From Aphodosoma sp051870875 (GTDB lineage Bacteria > Bacteroidota > Bacteroidia > Bacteroidales > Paludibacteraceae), in contig JBJECG010000074.1 in NCBI GenBank assembly GCA_051870875.1, positions 1-64,000 on the forward strand: 64,000 nucleotides of DNA. The letters are read 5' to 3'. The notes beneath the pieces were generated by a model. The model saw nothing but the letters and a program-made list of their open reading frames with translations. It ran no database searches and was not told where the DNA came from. Below, piece by piece: positions 52,760 through 59,777 of this stretch. Positions within the stretch are counted from its first letter, which is position 1. Each line of letters begins with the position of its first letter. The translations under genes were made by a program, and so were the position numbers.

Positions 52760-53622
52760 CACATACAACTATCAGACACCGTCAGGCAAAAGACAGGCTG
52801 ATGCTATACGGGACATGCACGCTTGCCCTGCTTACTGCCGTACCGCTGCTCGCCATTCTGGGAGAAGTGGTATTGCGCGGATGCGGACAACTGTCCTGGA
52901 CATTCTTTACCGAGCCGACACCGACAGCCTACAAGGCAATGAAAGCCATTGAGGCCGGCGAACCCGTACCTGGAGGCATTGCCAACGGCATTGTCGGCAC
53001 AATCATAATGCTCGGCATGGCATCCCTGTCCGCAATACCTGCCGGTATTCTCTGCGGAGCCTTTCTGGCAGAAAACCCCAAAAGCCGTTTTGCCAGGAGT
53101 GTAAGCTATCTCACAGACTTGCTGCAAGGCACACCGTCAATAATCATCGGCATAGTCACATACATCTGGATAGTGGTACCAATGAAAGGCTATTCGGCCA
53201 TTGCCGGCAGCACAGCCCTCTTCATAATAATGCTACCCCTCATAATACGCTCTACGGAAGAGACGTTGAAAATTCAGTCCGCCTCACTGAAAGAGGCTGG
53301 AATGGCTCTTGGCGGCAGCAAGGCACGTGTAATGCTGCGTGTCCAGCTTCCGGCAGCTTCCGGGGGAATCTTTACCGGAGTGCTACTGGCAATATCGCGC
53401 GTGGCAGGCGAAACAGCTCCGCTGATGTTCACAGCCCTGGGCTGCCCGCTAATACGCTTCTCAGCAGACAGCCCCATATCGGCAGTACCTCTGCTGATCT
53501 GGGAGTTCTTCAACGACCCGAACCTGCAGAATCTGATATGGGGCGCATCCCTATTCCTGCTGCTGTTTGTACTTGCACTAAATCTCACATCAAAATTCAT
53601 TGCAGAAAAATGGAAACAATGA
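52756..53622 (+). CDS. pstA: Phosphate ABC transporter permease PstA
   Basis: This 288-residue permease partner of PstC has GGIANGIVGTIIML near residue 73, LLQGTPSIIIGIVTY near 121, and the EAA loop EAGMALGGSKARVMLRVQLPAASGGI near 180 (in two parts). It ends in a long helix and a short basic tail. ATG 52756 overlaps the pstC stop as ATGA, and its own stop overlaps the pstB start in the same way. Confidence 0.93.
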   Translation: MTHTTIRHRQAKDRLMLYGTCTLALLTAVPLLAILGEVVLRGCGQLSWTFFTEPTPTAYKAMKAIEAGEPVPGGIANGIVGTIIMLGMASLSAIPAGILCGAFLAENPKSRFARSVSYLTDLLQGTPSIIIGIVTYIWIVVPMKGYSAIAGSTALFIIMLPLIIRSTEETLKIQSASLKEAGMALGGSKARVMLRVQLPAASGGIFTGVLLAISRVAGETAPLMFTALGCPLIRFSADSPISAVPLLIWEFFNDPNLQNLIWGASLFLLLFVLALNLTSKFIAEKWKQ

Positions 53623-54377
53623 CACCAATACTCGAATTCCAAAACACTTGCGTATCATACGCCAAGCAGACATTGGCGGTAAAATATGTATCGGCAACCA
53701 TAAACCGGAATACAATCACAGCCATCATGGGACCGTCGGGCTGCGGAAAATCCACACTTCTACGGGCAGTCAACCTGATGCACAGCCTTTATCCGAACAT
53801 CCGTGTTGACGGCAACATACTGCTCAACGGCGAAAATATCTTCTCAAAAGAGCCTATAGACATACGCCGCCAGATAGGGATGGTTTTCCAACGCCCCACC
53901 CCATTTCCCACCATGAGCATCTACGACAATGTGCTGGCCGGACTGAAATTGAACGGCATCCGCCTTCCGAAATCAGAACGAGATGCCACAGTAGAACGTT
54001 GCCTGAAAAGCGTGGCTCTGTGGGACGAGGTAAAAAGCGTACTGAACAAAAAGGGGACTTTCCTTTCAGGCGGACAACAGCAACGCCTGTGCATAGCACG
54101 TGCCCTGACAATGAAGCCCAAAATACTGCTGATGGACGAGCCAACCTCCGCCCTCGACCCAATAGCCACAAGACATATAGAAAATCTGTTGCTGGAATTG
54201 CAGAATGAAGTCACCATACTGATAGTGACACACAACATGGGTCAGGCCAAACGCATATCCTCCCACTCAATGTTCATGTATCTGGGCGAACTTGTAGAGT
54301 ATGGGGATACGGCAACAATGTTCTCTTCTCCGGCCGACGAACGAACAAAGGCATACCTGACAGGCAAAATGGGGTGA
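53619..54377 (+). CDS. pstB: Phosphate ABC transporter ATP-binding protein PstB
   Basis: This 252-residue ATPase has Walker A GPSGCGKST near residue 36, the Q-loop in IGMVFQRPTPFP, signature LSGGQQQRL near 147, Walker B ILLMDEPTSALD near 167 and the switch His in IVTHNMGQAKRIS. The start ATG 53619 overlaps the pstA stop (ATGA). ATG 53610 is an alternative, and further in-frame extension lies inside pstA. PhoU, which usually follows, is absent: the next gene is convergent panD behind a perfect terminator. Confidence 0.95.
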   Translation: MTPILEFQNTCVSYAKQTLAVKYVSATINRNTITAIMGPSGCGKSTLLRAVNLMHSLYPNIRVDGNILLNGENIFSKEPIDIRRQIGMVFQRPTPFPTMSIYDNVLAGLKLNGIRLPKSERDATVERCLKSVALWDEVKSVLNKKGTFLSGGQQQRLCIARALTMKPKILLMDEPTSALDPIATRHIENLLLELQNEVTILIVTHNMGQAKRISSHSMFMYLGELVEYGDTATMFSSPADERTKAYLTGKMG

Positions 54378-54428
54378 TATACAATGCGGCGGCCATGGCA
54401 CGATTCAGAGCATCGTACAATAAAAACC

Positions 54429-54469
54429 GAGCGTAACGGACATTGTTATGATAAATGTCCGTTACGCTC
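54429..54469. terminator. Bidirectional terminator between pstB and panD
   Basis: GAGCGTAACGGACATT (54429-54444) and its exact complement (54454-54469) form a 16-bp stem with a 9-base loop between the convergent genes. Confidence 0.8.
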
Positions 54470-54488
54470 AGTATATTTACAAGCCTCC

Positions 54489-54842
54489 TTACCTGACCAA
54501 CCGGTTTGCAGCTGTGTCCGGAAATATCACGGAAGGGCGGAATCTACGAGCCTCGTCCTGCTCCATCCACGTATAAGCCATGATGATCACCACATCGCCT
54601 ACAGCGACAAGGTGTGCAGCCGCACCGTTGAGGCAGATGACACCGGATCCGCGCTCACCGGCTATAACATAGGTTTCCAGACGGTTGCCGTTGTTGTTGT
54701 CAACCACTTGCACACGTTCGCCGGCTATGATGCCGGCCGCATCCATCAAATCTTCGTCGATAGTGATACTGCCTATGTAATCCAGGTTAGCCTCGGTAAC
54801 CGTCACACGGTGTATTTTGCTTTTCAGAATATTTACGTACAC
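54489..54842 (-). CDS. panD: Aspartate 1-decarboxylase (pyruvoyl enzyme)
   Basis: PanD makes beta-alanine for pantothenate. The 117 residues carry KSKIHRVTVTEANLDYIGSIT. The Gly24-Ser25 bond is where the proenzyme cleaves itself to form the pyruvoyl group, and Arg54 and Tyr58 (GNRLETYVI), needed for substrate binding and catalysis, are present. GAAAHLV lies near 74. It follows panC by 31 bases on the same strand, so the two genes that provide and use beta-alanine are one unit. Confidence 0.96.
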   Translation of the reverse strand: MYVNILKSKIHRVTVTEANLDYIGSITIDEDLMDAAGIIAGERVQVVDNNNGNRLETYVIAGERGSGVICLNGAAAHLVAVGDVVIIMAYTWMEQDEARRFRPSVIFPDTAANRLVR

Positions 54843-54873
54843 GACAAAAAGCCAATATTACAAGGTTAACACA

Positions 54874-55725
54874 TCATTTATAACGTATATTGTCGATGAG
54901 ACGGACTCCACAGCAACGTACGGTGATACAGCCGACAACATGTTCGGCATCGTCCCAGTACCTGACAGACTGCAATGTATCGGCATCCACAATATCGAAA
55001 TACTCCACATCCAGACCTTCGTGCCGGTTGACTGCTGCCACAACCGCATCATGGACTTCACTGACGGTTGTCATATTGTAGAATGTGGTGCTTTCATGAA
55101 GCACGGCATAGATATTGGCGGCCAGATTGCGCTGCCCTTCGGTAAGAAGGGCGTTTCGGCTCGAACGGGCCAGGCCGTTATCCTGGCGGACGATCGGACA
55201 ACCGATTATTTCAACATCGAAGTTCATCACTTCCACCATGCGACGGATGATGGCCAACTGCTGGAAATCTTTCTCGCCGAAATAGGCACGGTCAGGACGG
55301 ACAAGGCGGAAAAGCTTGCTCACCACCTGTACCACACCGTTGAAATGTCCGGGACGGAACTTGCCTTCCATCACCTTGTCGAGACCACCGAAATCGAATT
55401 GGAAAGTACCGTCCATCTCATCAGGAGAATACATCTCATCTGCATCGGGAGCGAAAACAGCCTTGCAGCCTACACTTTCAAGAAGTGCGGCATCGGCATC
55501 CAAAGTACGCGGATATTTGGCAAAGTCGTTCTTGTCATTGAACTGCGTAGGATTGACAAACACACTTACAACAGCGACATCATTGCCTGCCACAGCACGA
55601 CGCACCAAAGCCAGATGCCCTTCATGCAAAGCCCCCATAGTGGGTACAAAGCCTATTGTCCTGCCACTATTTTTCTGATTTTCAACAAACTGAGTCAGTC
55701 TGTCGATACTTTTTATTAGTTCCAT
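54874..55725 (-). CDS. panC: Pantothenate synthetase (pantoate-beta-alanine ligase)
   Basis: PanC joins pantoate and beta-alanine using ATP. The 283 residues match the family: FVPTMGALHEGHLALVRRA near residue 25 with the HxGH nucleotide site, VFVNPTQFNDKNDFAKYPRT near 56, YFGEKDFQQLAIIRRMV near 145, and SSRNALLTEGQR near 183. It has its own promoter upstream and is followed by panD. Confidence 0.96.
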   Translation of the reverse strand: MELIKSIDRLTQFVENQKNSGRTIGFVPTMGALHEGHLALVRRAVAGNDVAVVSVFVNPTQFNDKNDFAKYPRTLDADAALLESVGCKAVFAPDADEMYSPDEMDGTFQFDFGGLDKVMEGKFRPGHFNGVVQVVSKLFRLVRPDRAYFGEKDFQQLAIIRRMVEVMNFDVEIIGCPIVRQDNGLARSSRNALLTEGQRNLAANIYAVLHESTTFYNMTTVSEVHDAVVAAVNRHEGLDVEYFDIVDADTLQSVRYWDDAEHVVGCITVRCCGVRLIDNIRYK

Positions 55726-55771
55726 CTTATGATTTTTCCGGTTCCATAGCAGAAACCCCGTAAAAACGGCG

Positions 55772-55803
55772 CAAATTTACTGCTTTTTCACCGATAAAAC
55801 AAA
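55772..55803 (-). promoter_or_regulatory. Promoter of panCD (TTTG-N20-TAAATTTG)
   Basis: On the minus strand TTTG at 55803-55800 and TAAATTTG at 55779-55772 are 20 bases apart, about 47 bases before the panC start. Confidence 0.65.
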
Positions 55804-55903
55804 GAGTAAATGTCTGAATTTGCTATGAAGCTGCATTTACATGTCCGGAAATGCCATAATGACCGTTTTGACCAAGCCATGTGTAAATCAACTGAATTTT
55901 TAG

Positions 55904-55911
55904 TAACTTTG
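55904..55911 (+). promoter_or_regulatory. -7 promoter element for DUF4465 gene
   Basis: TAACTTTG matches TAnnTTTG and lies 40 bases before the start codon. No TTG is found at the standard distance. Confidence 0.45.
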
Positions 55912-55951
55912 CGCCCGCAAAACAACAATAACAACCAAACATTACCACAGT

Positions 55952-56629
55952 ATGAAAAAACTATCATTTTTTGCTGCCGTCTTCACGGCACTGATTTTTG
56001 CAAGTTGTGAAAAGAAAGAGACTTACATCACTGCCGATTTTGAAGATGTAACGCTCAATGCGGAAGGTTACCTGAACGACCAGACCTTCACATCCGCCGG
56101 ACTGACATTCACCAACGTGTATAACAAAGAATACGGCTCATGGGACGGTTTTGCGGCATCGGCACAGACAAATACAAACAGTACAGGTTTCTCAAACCAG
56201 TACAGCGTAATTACAGGCAAAGCATTCTCCGGCACACGGTTCGGTATAGCCTATCAGGGCATGGAAACACCTACGATAAACTGCGCGAACAGCGTGAAAC
56301 TCCAGTCACTCCGCATTACCAACGGCACCTACCCTTACTTTTCAATGTTGAACGGGGATGCCTACTGTAAGAAATTTGCCGACGGCGACTGGTTCAAGGT
56401 AACAATCACCGGACTGGATGCGGACAAGAACGAAACGGGCAAAGTGGAAGTATATCTTGCCGATTTCCGCAACGGGAAAAGCGAGATACTGAAAGAATGG
56501 CGTCTTGTAGACTTGAAAGCCTTGGGAGAGTGCAGTTCTGTGACATTCACATTTGACTCCACAGATGTGGGTGACTGGGGTGTAAACACACCGAAATACG
56601 CCTTCATCGATGACATCGTCTACGAATAA
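55952..56629 (+). CDS. DUF4465 domain lipoprotein
   Basis: This 225-residue lipoprotein has a signal of the form MKKLSFFAAVFTALIFASC with lipidation at Cys19, followed by EKKE, an acidic/basic mix that might act as a surface export signal. The rest has the DUF4465 pattern: ADFEDVTLNAEGYLND, FTSAGLTFTNVY, YGSWDGFAASAQTN, GFSNQYSVITG, and the end WGVNTPKYAFIDDIVYE. The fold is probably a jelly roll. From memory, some DUF4465 proteins in Bacteroides belong to cobalamin uptake loci, but no such genes or cobalamin riboswitch are visible here, so the ligand is unknown. The gene stands alone. Confidence 0.8.
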   Translation: MKKLSFFAAVFTALIFASCEKKETYITADFEDVTLNAEGYLNDQTFTSAGLTFTNVYNKEYGSWDGFAASAQTNTNSTGFSNQYSVITGKAFSGTRFGIAYQGMETPTINCANSVKLQSLRITNGTYPYFSMLNGDAYCKKFADGDWFKVTITGLDADKNETGKVEVYLADFRNGKSEILKEWRLVDLKALGECSSVTFTFDSTDVGDWGVNTPKYAFIDDIVYE

Positions 56630-56667
56630 GCATAAAAAAGGGACATATAAAATTACACATATCCTCA

Positions 56668-56721
56668 AACCGGAAAGTCACGCCCGGAACCTGCGCAGGT
56701 TCCGGGCGTGACTTTCCGGTT
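56668..56721. terminator. Perfect 54-bp palindrome, probable bidirectional terminator
   Basis: The sequence reads the same on both strands over 54 bases without a spacer, centred at 56694/56695 (CTGC|GCAG), with arms such as CCGGAAAGTCACGCCCGG. It lies 38 bases after the DUF4465 stop and about 46 bases beyond the end of the SRP RNA, so it could stop transcription from both sides. Confidence 0.65.
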
Positions 56722-56767
56722 ATATCAAATGCGTCACAATTGCATGTAATGCGCATAAAAAGAAAAA

Positions 56768-56864
56768 GGGTAAGCTATCTACATCGCACCGCTACAACCT
56801 TCTACCCTTGCTGCGGTCAGGCCCTGGGGGAGTTCAAAGGGAGCTGGTCGTGTAGGACTTACCC
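56768..56864 (-). ncRNA. ffs: Signal recognition particle RNA, small bacterial (4.5S) type
   Basis: On the minus strand about 97 nt begin GGGTAAGTCC and end AGATAGCTTACCC, so the ends pair as GGGTAAG/CTTACCC. ACGACC pairs further inside with GGTTGT. The apical part CCAGGGCCTGACCGCAGCAAGG has the conserved SRP arrangement, CCAGG facing AGCAAGG, where domain IV binds Ffh. The apical loop reads UGAC instead of the common GGAA. The RNA works with Ffh and FtsY in membrane protein targeting. A promoter sits directly upstream, and the transcript end is followed by TTTTTCTTTTT. I identify it from recall of the family pattern, without a covariance search. Confidence 0.85.
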
Positions 56865-56869
56865 GACTG

Positions 56870-56899
56870 CAAAGATACTACTTTTCGGGGAAACGGCAA
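56870..56899 (-). promoter_or_regulatory. Promoter of SRP RNA gene (TTG-N19-TATCTTTG)
   Basis: On the minus strand TTG at 56899-56897 and TATCTTTG at 56877-56870 are 19 bases apart, and the predicted RNA end begins six bases after the -7 element. Confidence 0.7.
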
Positions 56900-56963
56900 G
56901 TGTTTGCGACATTATTTTTCACGCATGATATTATGCTGACAACAAGACGCTTGACAATAAGAC

Positions 56964-57024
56964 GTGCATTTTTATGCACATGAAATGCCGTTGAAACTCT
57001 GTCAGGACAAAATTTCAACGGCAT
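56964..57024 (-). terminator. Terminator hairpins of the GH57 operon
   Basis: ATGCCGTTGAAA (56985-56996) pairs exactly with TTTCAACGGCAT (57013-57024), 27 bases past the GH57 stop. A second small hairpin GTGCAT-TTTT-ATGCAC follows at 56964-56979. Confidence 0.7.
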
Positions 57025-57050
57025 CATAAGATCAGAGGCGGCAACACTTG

Positions 57051-58373
57051 TCAGCTCTTTTTTGATACTGCCGTCTTTGCAGTTTTTGCAGTTTTGTTTT
57101 TCAATTCCGCACGCAGGCGGACAATTTCCTGCTCCTGATTGTATATCGTTTTCAGGAGAGAATTAAGCTCCTCGTTGTCGATATTTGACGGAAACAGGGC
57201 ATTGACACGCTCTATATAGTCGCTGAGGATATTCATGTAATTCATGAAAGCGTCGTATGGCGAGTCATACGGATTGTTTTTTATCTCTTTCTGACCGTCG
57301 GAATAGTGTTTTGTAGACATGAACGAGAAGTTTGCAGCATCCTGCAACGCCAGCCAGTCGAGTTTTATCATGATGTCGGAACAGAGGTTCACCCGCTCCG
57401 ACAGAGCGTAAAGTTTGTTCAACGCCTCATTCTGCAACTCATTGCCACACCATGACGAGATGTCTTTTTCCTCATCGGCCCAAGAGATCGGGTAAATGAC
57501 TGACAACGCATCCACCGCCCGCGATTCGGATGCCACAACCGATGGTGTGCCGAATTCCAGGCCACTCTCCATAGCATAAAACGGCAGAGCCTTGAAAAAC
57601 TCAAATATGCCAGACTGCCGTGTATTGAGCATACCGAGAGCTTCGTATCCCATAAACAGATTGAATACGTCTTCTCCGGCAGGCGAACCGGCAATCCAGG
57701 AAACAAATTTTTCAGCAGTCAGGGGATATTCGTTCCATCCCCATTGGGAGAACCTGAAACTTATGTCATCGCTCAACTTGTTGTCGCGCACCATGACTTT
57801 GAGTTTAGGGCTGACAGTGCTGCCATATACGTAATGAGGACTTTTCCAGCCCAATATGTGTTTTGCACCTTCGACAACAATGGTTTTATAACCGGCATCA
57901 AGAGCCGCAGCCGCTATGTCATCGTTATAGATAAGTGCCGTATTTGCCAATGTGACAGGGCGCATGCCAAACAATTCGGCAATCTTGTCGGAATGTGCGC
58001 AAAGCTGGGATCTGAACTCATCGGCATTGAAAAGCGATGCCAACGAATGGGCATACGGAGTTGCCAGAAACTCCGCACACCCGGTATCGGCCAACCGGCG
58101 GAAACTGTCAACGACATCGGGGGCATAACGTTCGAACTGCTCAAGAGCAAGCCCTGATATGACAAACGACACCCGGAACTTATTGTTGGAATTTCTGATT
58201 ATATCGAGCAACACATTGTTGGCCTCAAGGTAAACGGTATCGGCAAACTGACGGGTTGAAACCTCGTTGGCATAGTCGTCATAATAATAATGGTCATTGC
58301 CTATCTCAAAGAAACGATAGCGTTTCAGACTGGGATGCTGATGGATACGGAAACAGAAATTTATAGTTTTCAT
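57051..58373 (-). CDS. Glycoside hydrolase family 57 protein (alpha-amylase type)
   Basis: This 440-residue protein starts MKTINFCFRIHQHPSLKRYR; the HQxP-like stretch is the first conserved motif of GH57, and RFFEIGNDHYYYDDYANE is typical of the Bacteroidales branch. Later motifs include EFLATPYAHSLASLF near residue 110 and TIVVEGAKHILGW near 170. Members of the family hydrolyse or rearrange alpha-1,4/1,6-glucans. There is no signal peptide, so it is cytoplasmic. A coiled-coil-like C-terminus (NQEQEIVRLRAELKNK) ends in a Lys/Ala tail. The frame continues to 58568, but that part overlaps the previous gene's end and lacks family similarity; ATG 58373 is chosen. It is the last gene of the glucan operon. 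Confidence 0.88.
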   Translation of the reverse strand: MKTINFCFRIHQHPSLKRYRFFEIGNDHYYYDDYANEVSTRQFADTVYLEANNVLLDIIRNSNNKFRVSFVISGLALEQFERYAPDVVDSFRRLADTGCAEFLATPYAHSLASLFNADEFRSQLCAHSDKIAELFGMRPVTLANTALIYNDDIAAAALDAGYKTIVVEGAKHILGWKSPHYVYGSTVSPKLKVMVRDNKLSDDISFRFSQWGWNEYPLTAEKFVSWIAGSPAGEDVFNLFMGYEALGMLNTRQSGIFEFFKALPFYAMESGLEFGTPSVVASESRAVDALSVIYPISWADEEKDISSWCGNELQNEALNKLYALSERVNLCSDIMIKLDWLALQDAANFSFMSTKHYSDGQKEIKNNPYDSPYDAFMNYMNILSDYIERVNALFPSNIDNEELNSLLKTIYNQEQEIVRLRAELKNKTAKTAKTAVSKKS

Positions 58374-58503
58374 ACTTAATTTATTTTTGGTTGAACAATG
58401 CTCTCCTTCACTGTATGAGCAGCGACACACTGTCTTATATAAGCAACCCGCAAGCAACAGGCCATGGATTTTATGACACCACAGATTGCCGGCTGCAATG
58501 AAT

Positions 58504-59775
58504 TCATTGTCTTTCTGCAGGCAAGCCAAGTACCCGGTTGTATATATCGCGGACTTTCTGTCCTGCATACTCCCAACGTATAGTGTCTATTTCCTGCAGT
58601 CCGTTCCGTCTCAAAGCGGAGTACATGGCCGGATATTTCACTATGGCATGGATATAGTCAGCCATTGCATCGATGTCCCAATAATCGGTCTTTATGGCAT
58701 GATTCAAGATTTCGGCACACCCCGACTGCCTCGATATAATGCAAGGCGTACCGCACTGCATGGCTTCGAGCGGCGAAATGCCAAACGGTTCGGAAACCGA
58801 AGGCATCATATACACATCACTGTCGGCAAGCATCTCGTATACTTTCCGGCCGCTGAGGAACCCGGTAAAATGGAAACGGTCTGCAATACCCTTTTCCGCC
58901 ACCAGCCGTATCATGCCGTCCATCATATCGCCACTTCCTGCCATTACGAACCGTACGCCGTCAGTTATACGCAAGACTTTCTCTGCCACATCGACAAAGT
59001 ATTCGGGACCTTTCTGCATAGTGATTCGTCCGAGGAAAGTCACCACCTTGTCCTTACGTTCAGATTTATGCAACTCGCCGGCAAAAGGAAGCGGTTCGAC
59101 CGCATTGTGCACCGTTGTCACTTTATCGGGATTCTGATGGTACTTTTCTATCACGGTACGGCGCGTGAGGTTTGACACCGTGATGATATGGTCGGCAAAA
59201 TCCATGCCTTCCTTCTCTATACGATAAACTTCCGGGTTTACATTGCCACGGCTACGGTCGTAATCAGTGGCATGGACATGGACTACCAGCGGACGTCCCG
59301 ATATACGTTTGGCAAAAATACCGGCAGGATATGTCAGCCAGTCGTGCGAATGTATGATGTCGAATTCCAGCGAGTGCGCCAACACGCTTGCCACGGCCTC
59401 ATAGTTTGAAATCTCTTCCATAAGATTGTCGGGATAACGGCCGGAAAAGCAGATACATCCCAGGTCATCGGTCCCGATACGGGTAAAATCATACTTTATC
59501 CCGTTGCGAAGACGGTAATAGAAGTCGGGCGACATACGCCCCGCCATACGTTCGCTGACAAAATTCCAGTCGACATCCTTCCATACTACAGGTACGGAAT
59601 CGGCTCCTATTATTTTCAGAAACGACTGGTCTTCATCACCCCACGGACGTGGAATGACAAATGTAATGTCCATATCGGGCTGGCAACACATACCCCGCGT
59701 GAGGCCGAAACTTGCAGTTCCGAGCCCGCCGAGTATATGGGGCGGAAATTCCCAGCCGAACATCAATGCTTTCAT
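58504..59775 (-). CDS. Glycosyltransferase family 4, glycogen/starch synthase-like
   Basis: This 423-residue GT-B enzyme starts MKALMFGWEFPPHILGGLGT, the glycine-rich substrate loop shared with glycogen synthases, followed by HSHDWLTYPAGIFA near residue 118. FLGRITMQKGPEYFVDVAEK lies near 245 and PSVSEPFGISPLEAMQCGTP with the catalytic Glu near 325. It probably adds glucose to an alpha-glucan in the cytoplasm. Its start is two bases beyond the stop of the debranching enzyme gene, so translation is likely coupled. The GH57 gene follows. Confidence 0.88.
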   Translation of the reverse strand: MKALMFGWEFPPHILGGLGTASFGLTRGMCCQPDMDITFVIPRPWGDEDQSFLKIIGADSVPVVWKDVDWNFVSERMAGRMSPDFYYRLRNGIKYDFTRIGTDDLGCICFSGRYPDNLMEEISNYEAVASVLAHSLEFDIIHSHDWLTYPAGIFAKRISGRPLVVHVHATDYDRSRGNVNPEVYRIEKEGMDFADHIITVSNLTRRTVIEKYHQNPDKVTTVHNAVEPLPFAGELHKSERKDKVVTFLGRITMQKGPEYFVDVAEKVLRITDGVRFVMAGSGDMMDGMIRLVAEKGIADRFHFTGFLSGRKVYEMLADSDVYMMPSVSEPFGISPLEAMQCGTPCIISRQSGCAEILNHAIKTDYWDIDAMADYIHAIVKYPAMYSALRRNGLQEIDTIRWEYAGQKVRDIYNRVLGLPAERQ

Positions 59776-59777
59776 GA

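Larger units (their letters stand above)
56630..57050. other. Intergenic region with palindrome, SRP RNA gene and terminator
   Basis: This 421-base stretch without protein genes holds a 54-bp palindrome (56668-56721), the SRP RNA gene with its promoter (56768-56899, minus strand) and the terminator hairpins of the GH57 operon (56964-57024). Confidence 0.8.

Noticed and set aside
58374..58568. N-terminal extension of the GH57 protein
   Set aside because: It overlaps the end of the GT4 gene, and family members begin at the MKTINFCFRIHQ stretch.
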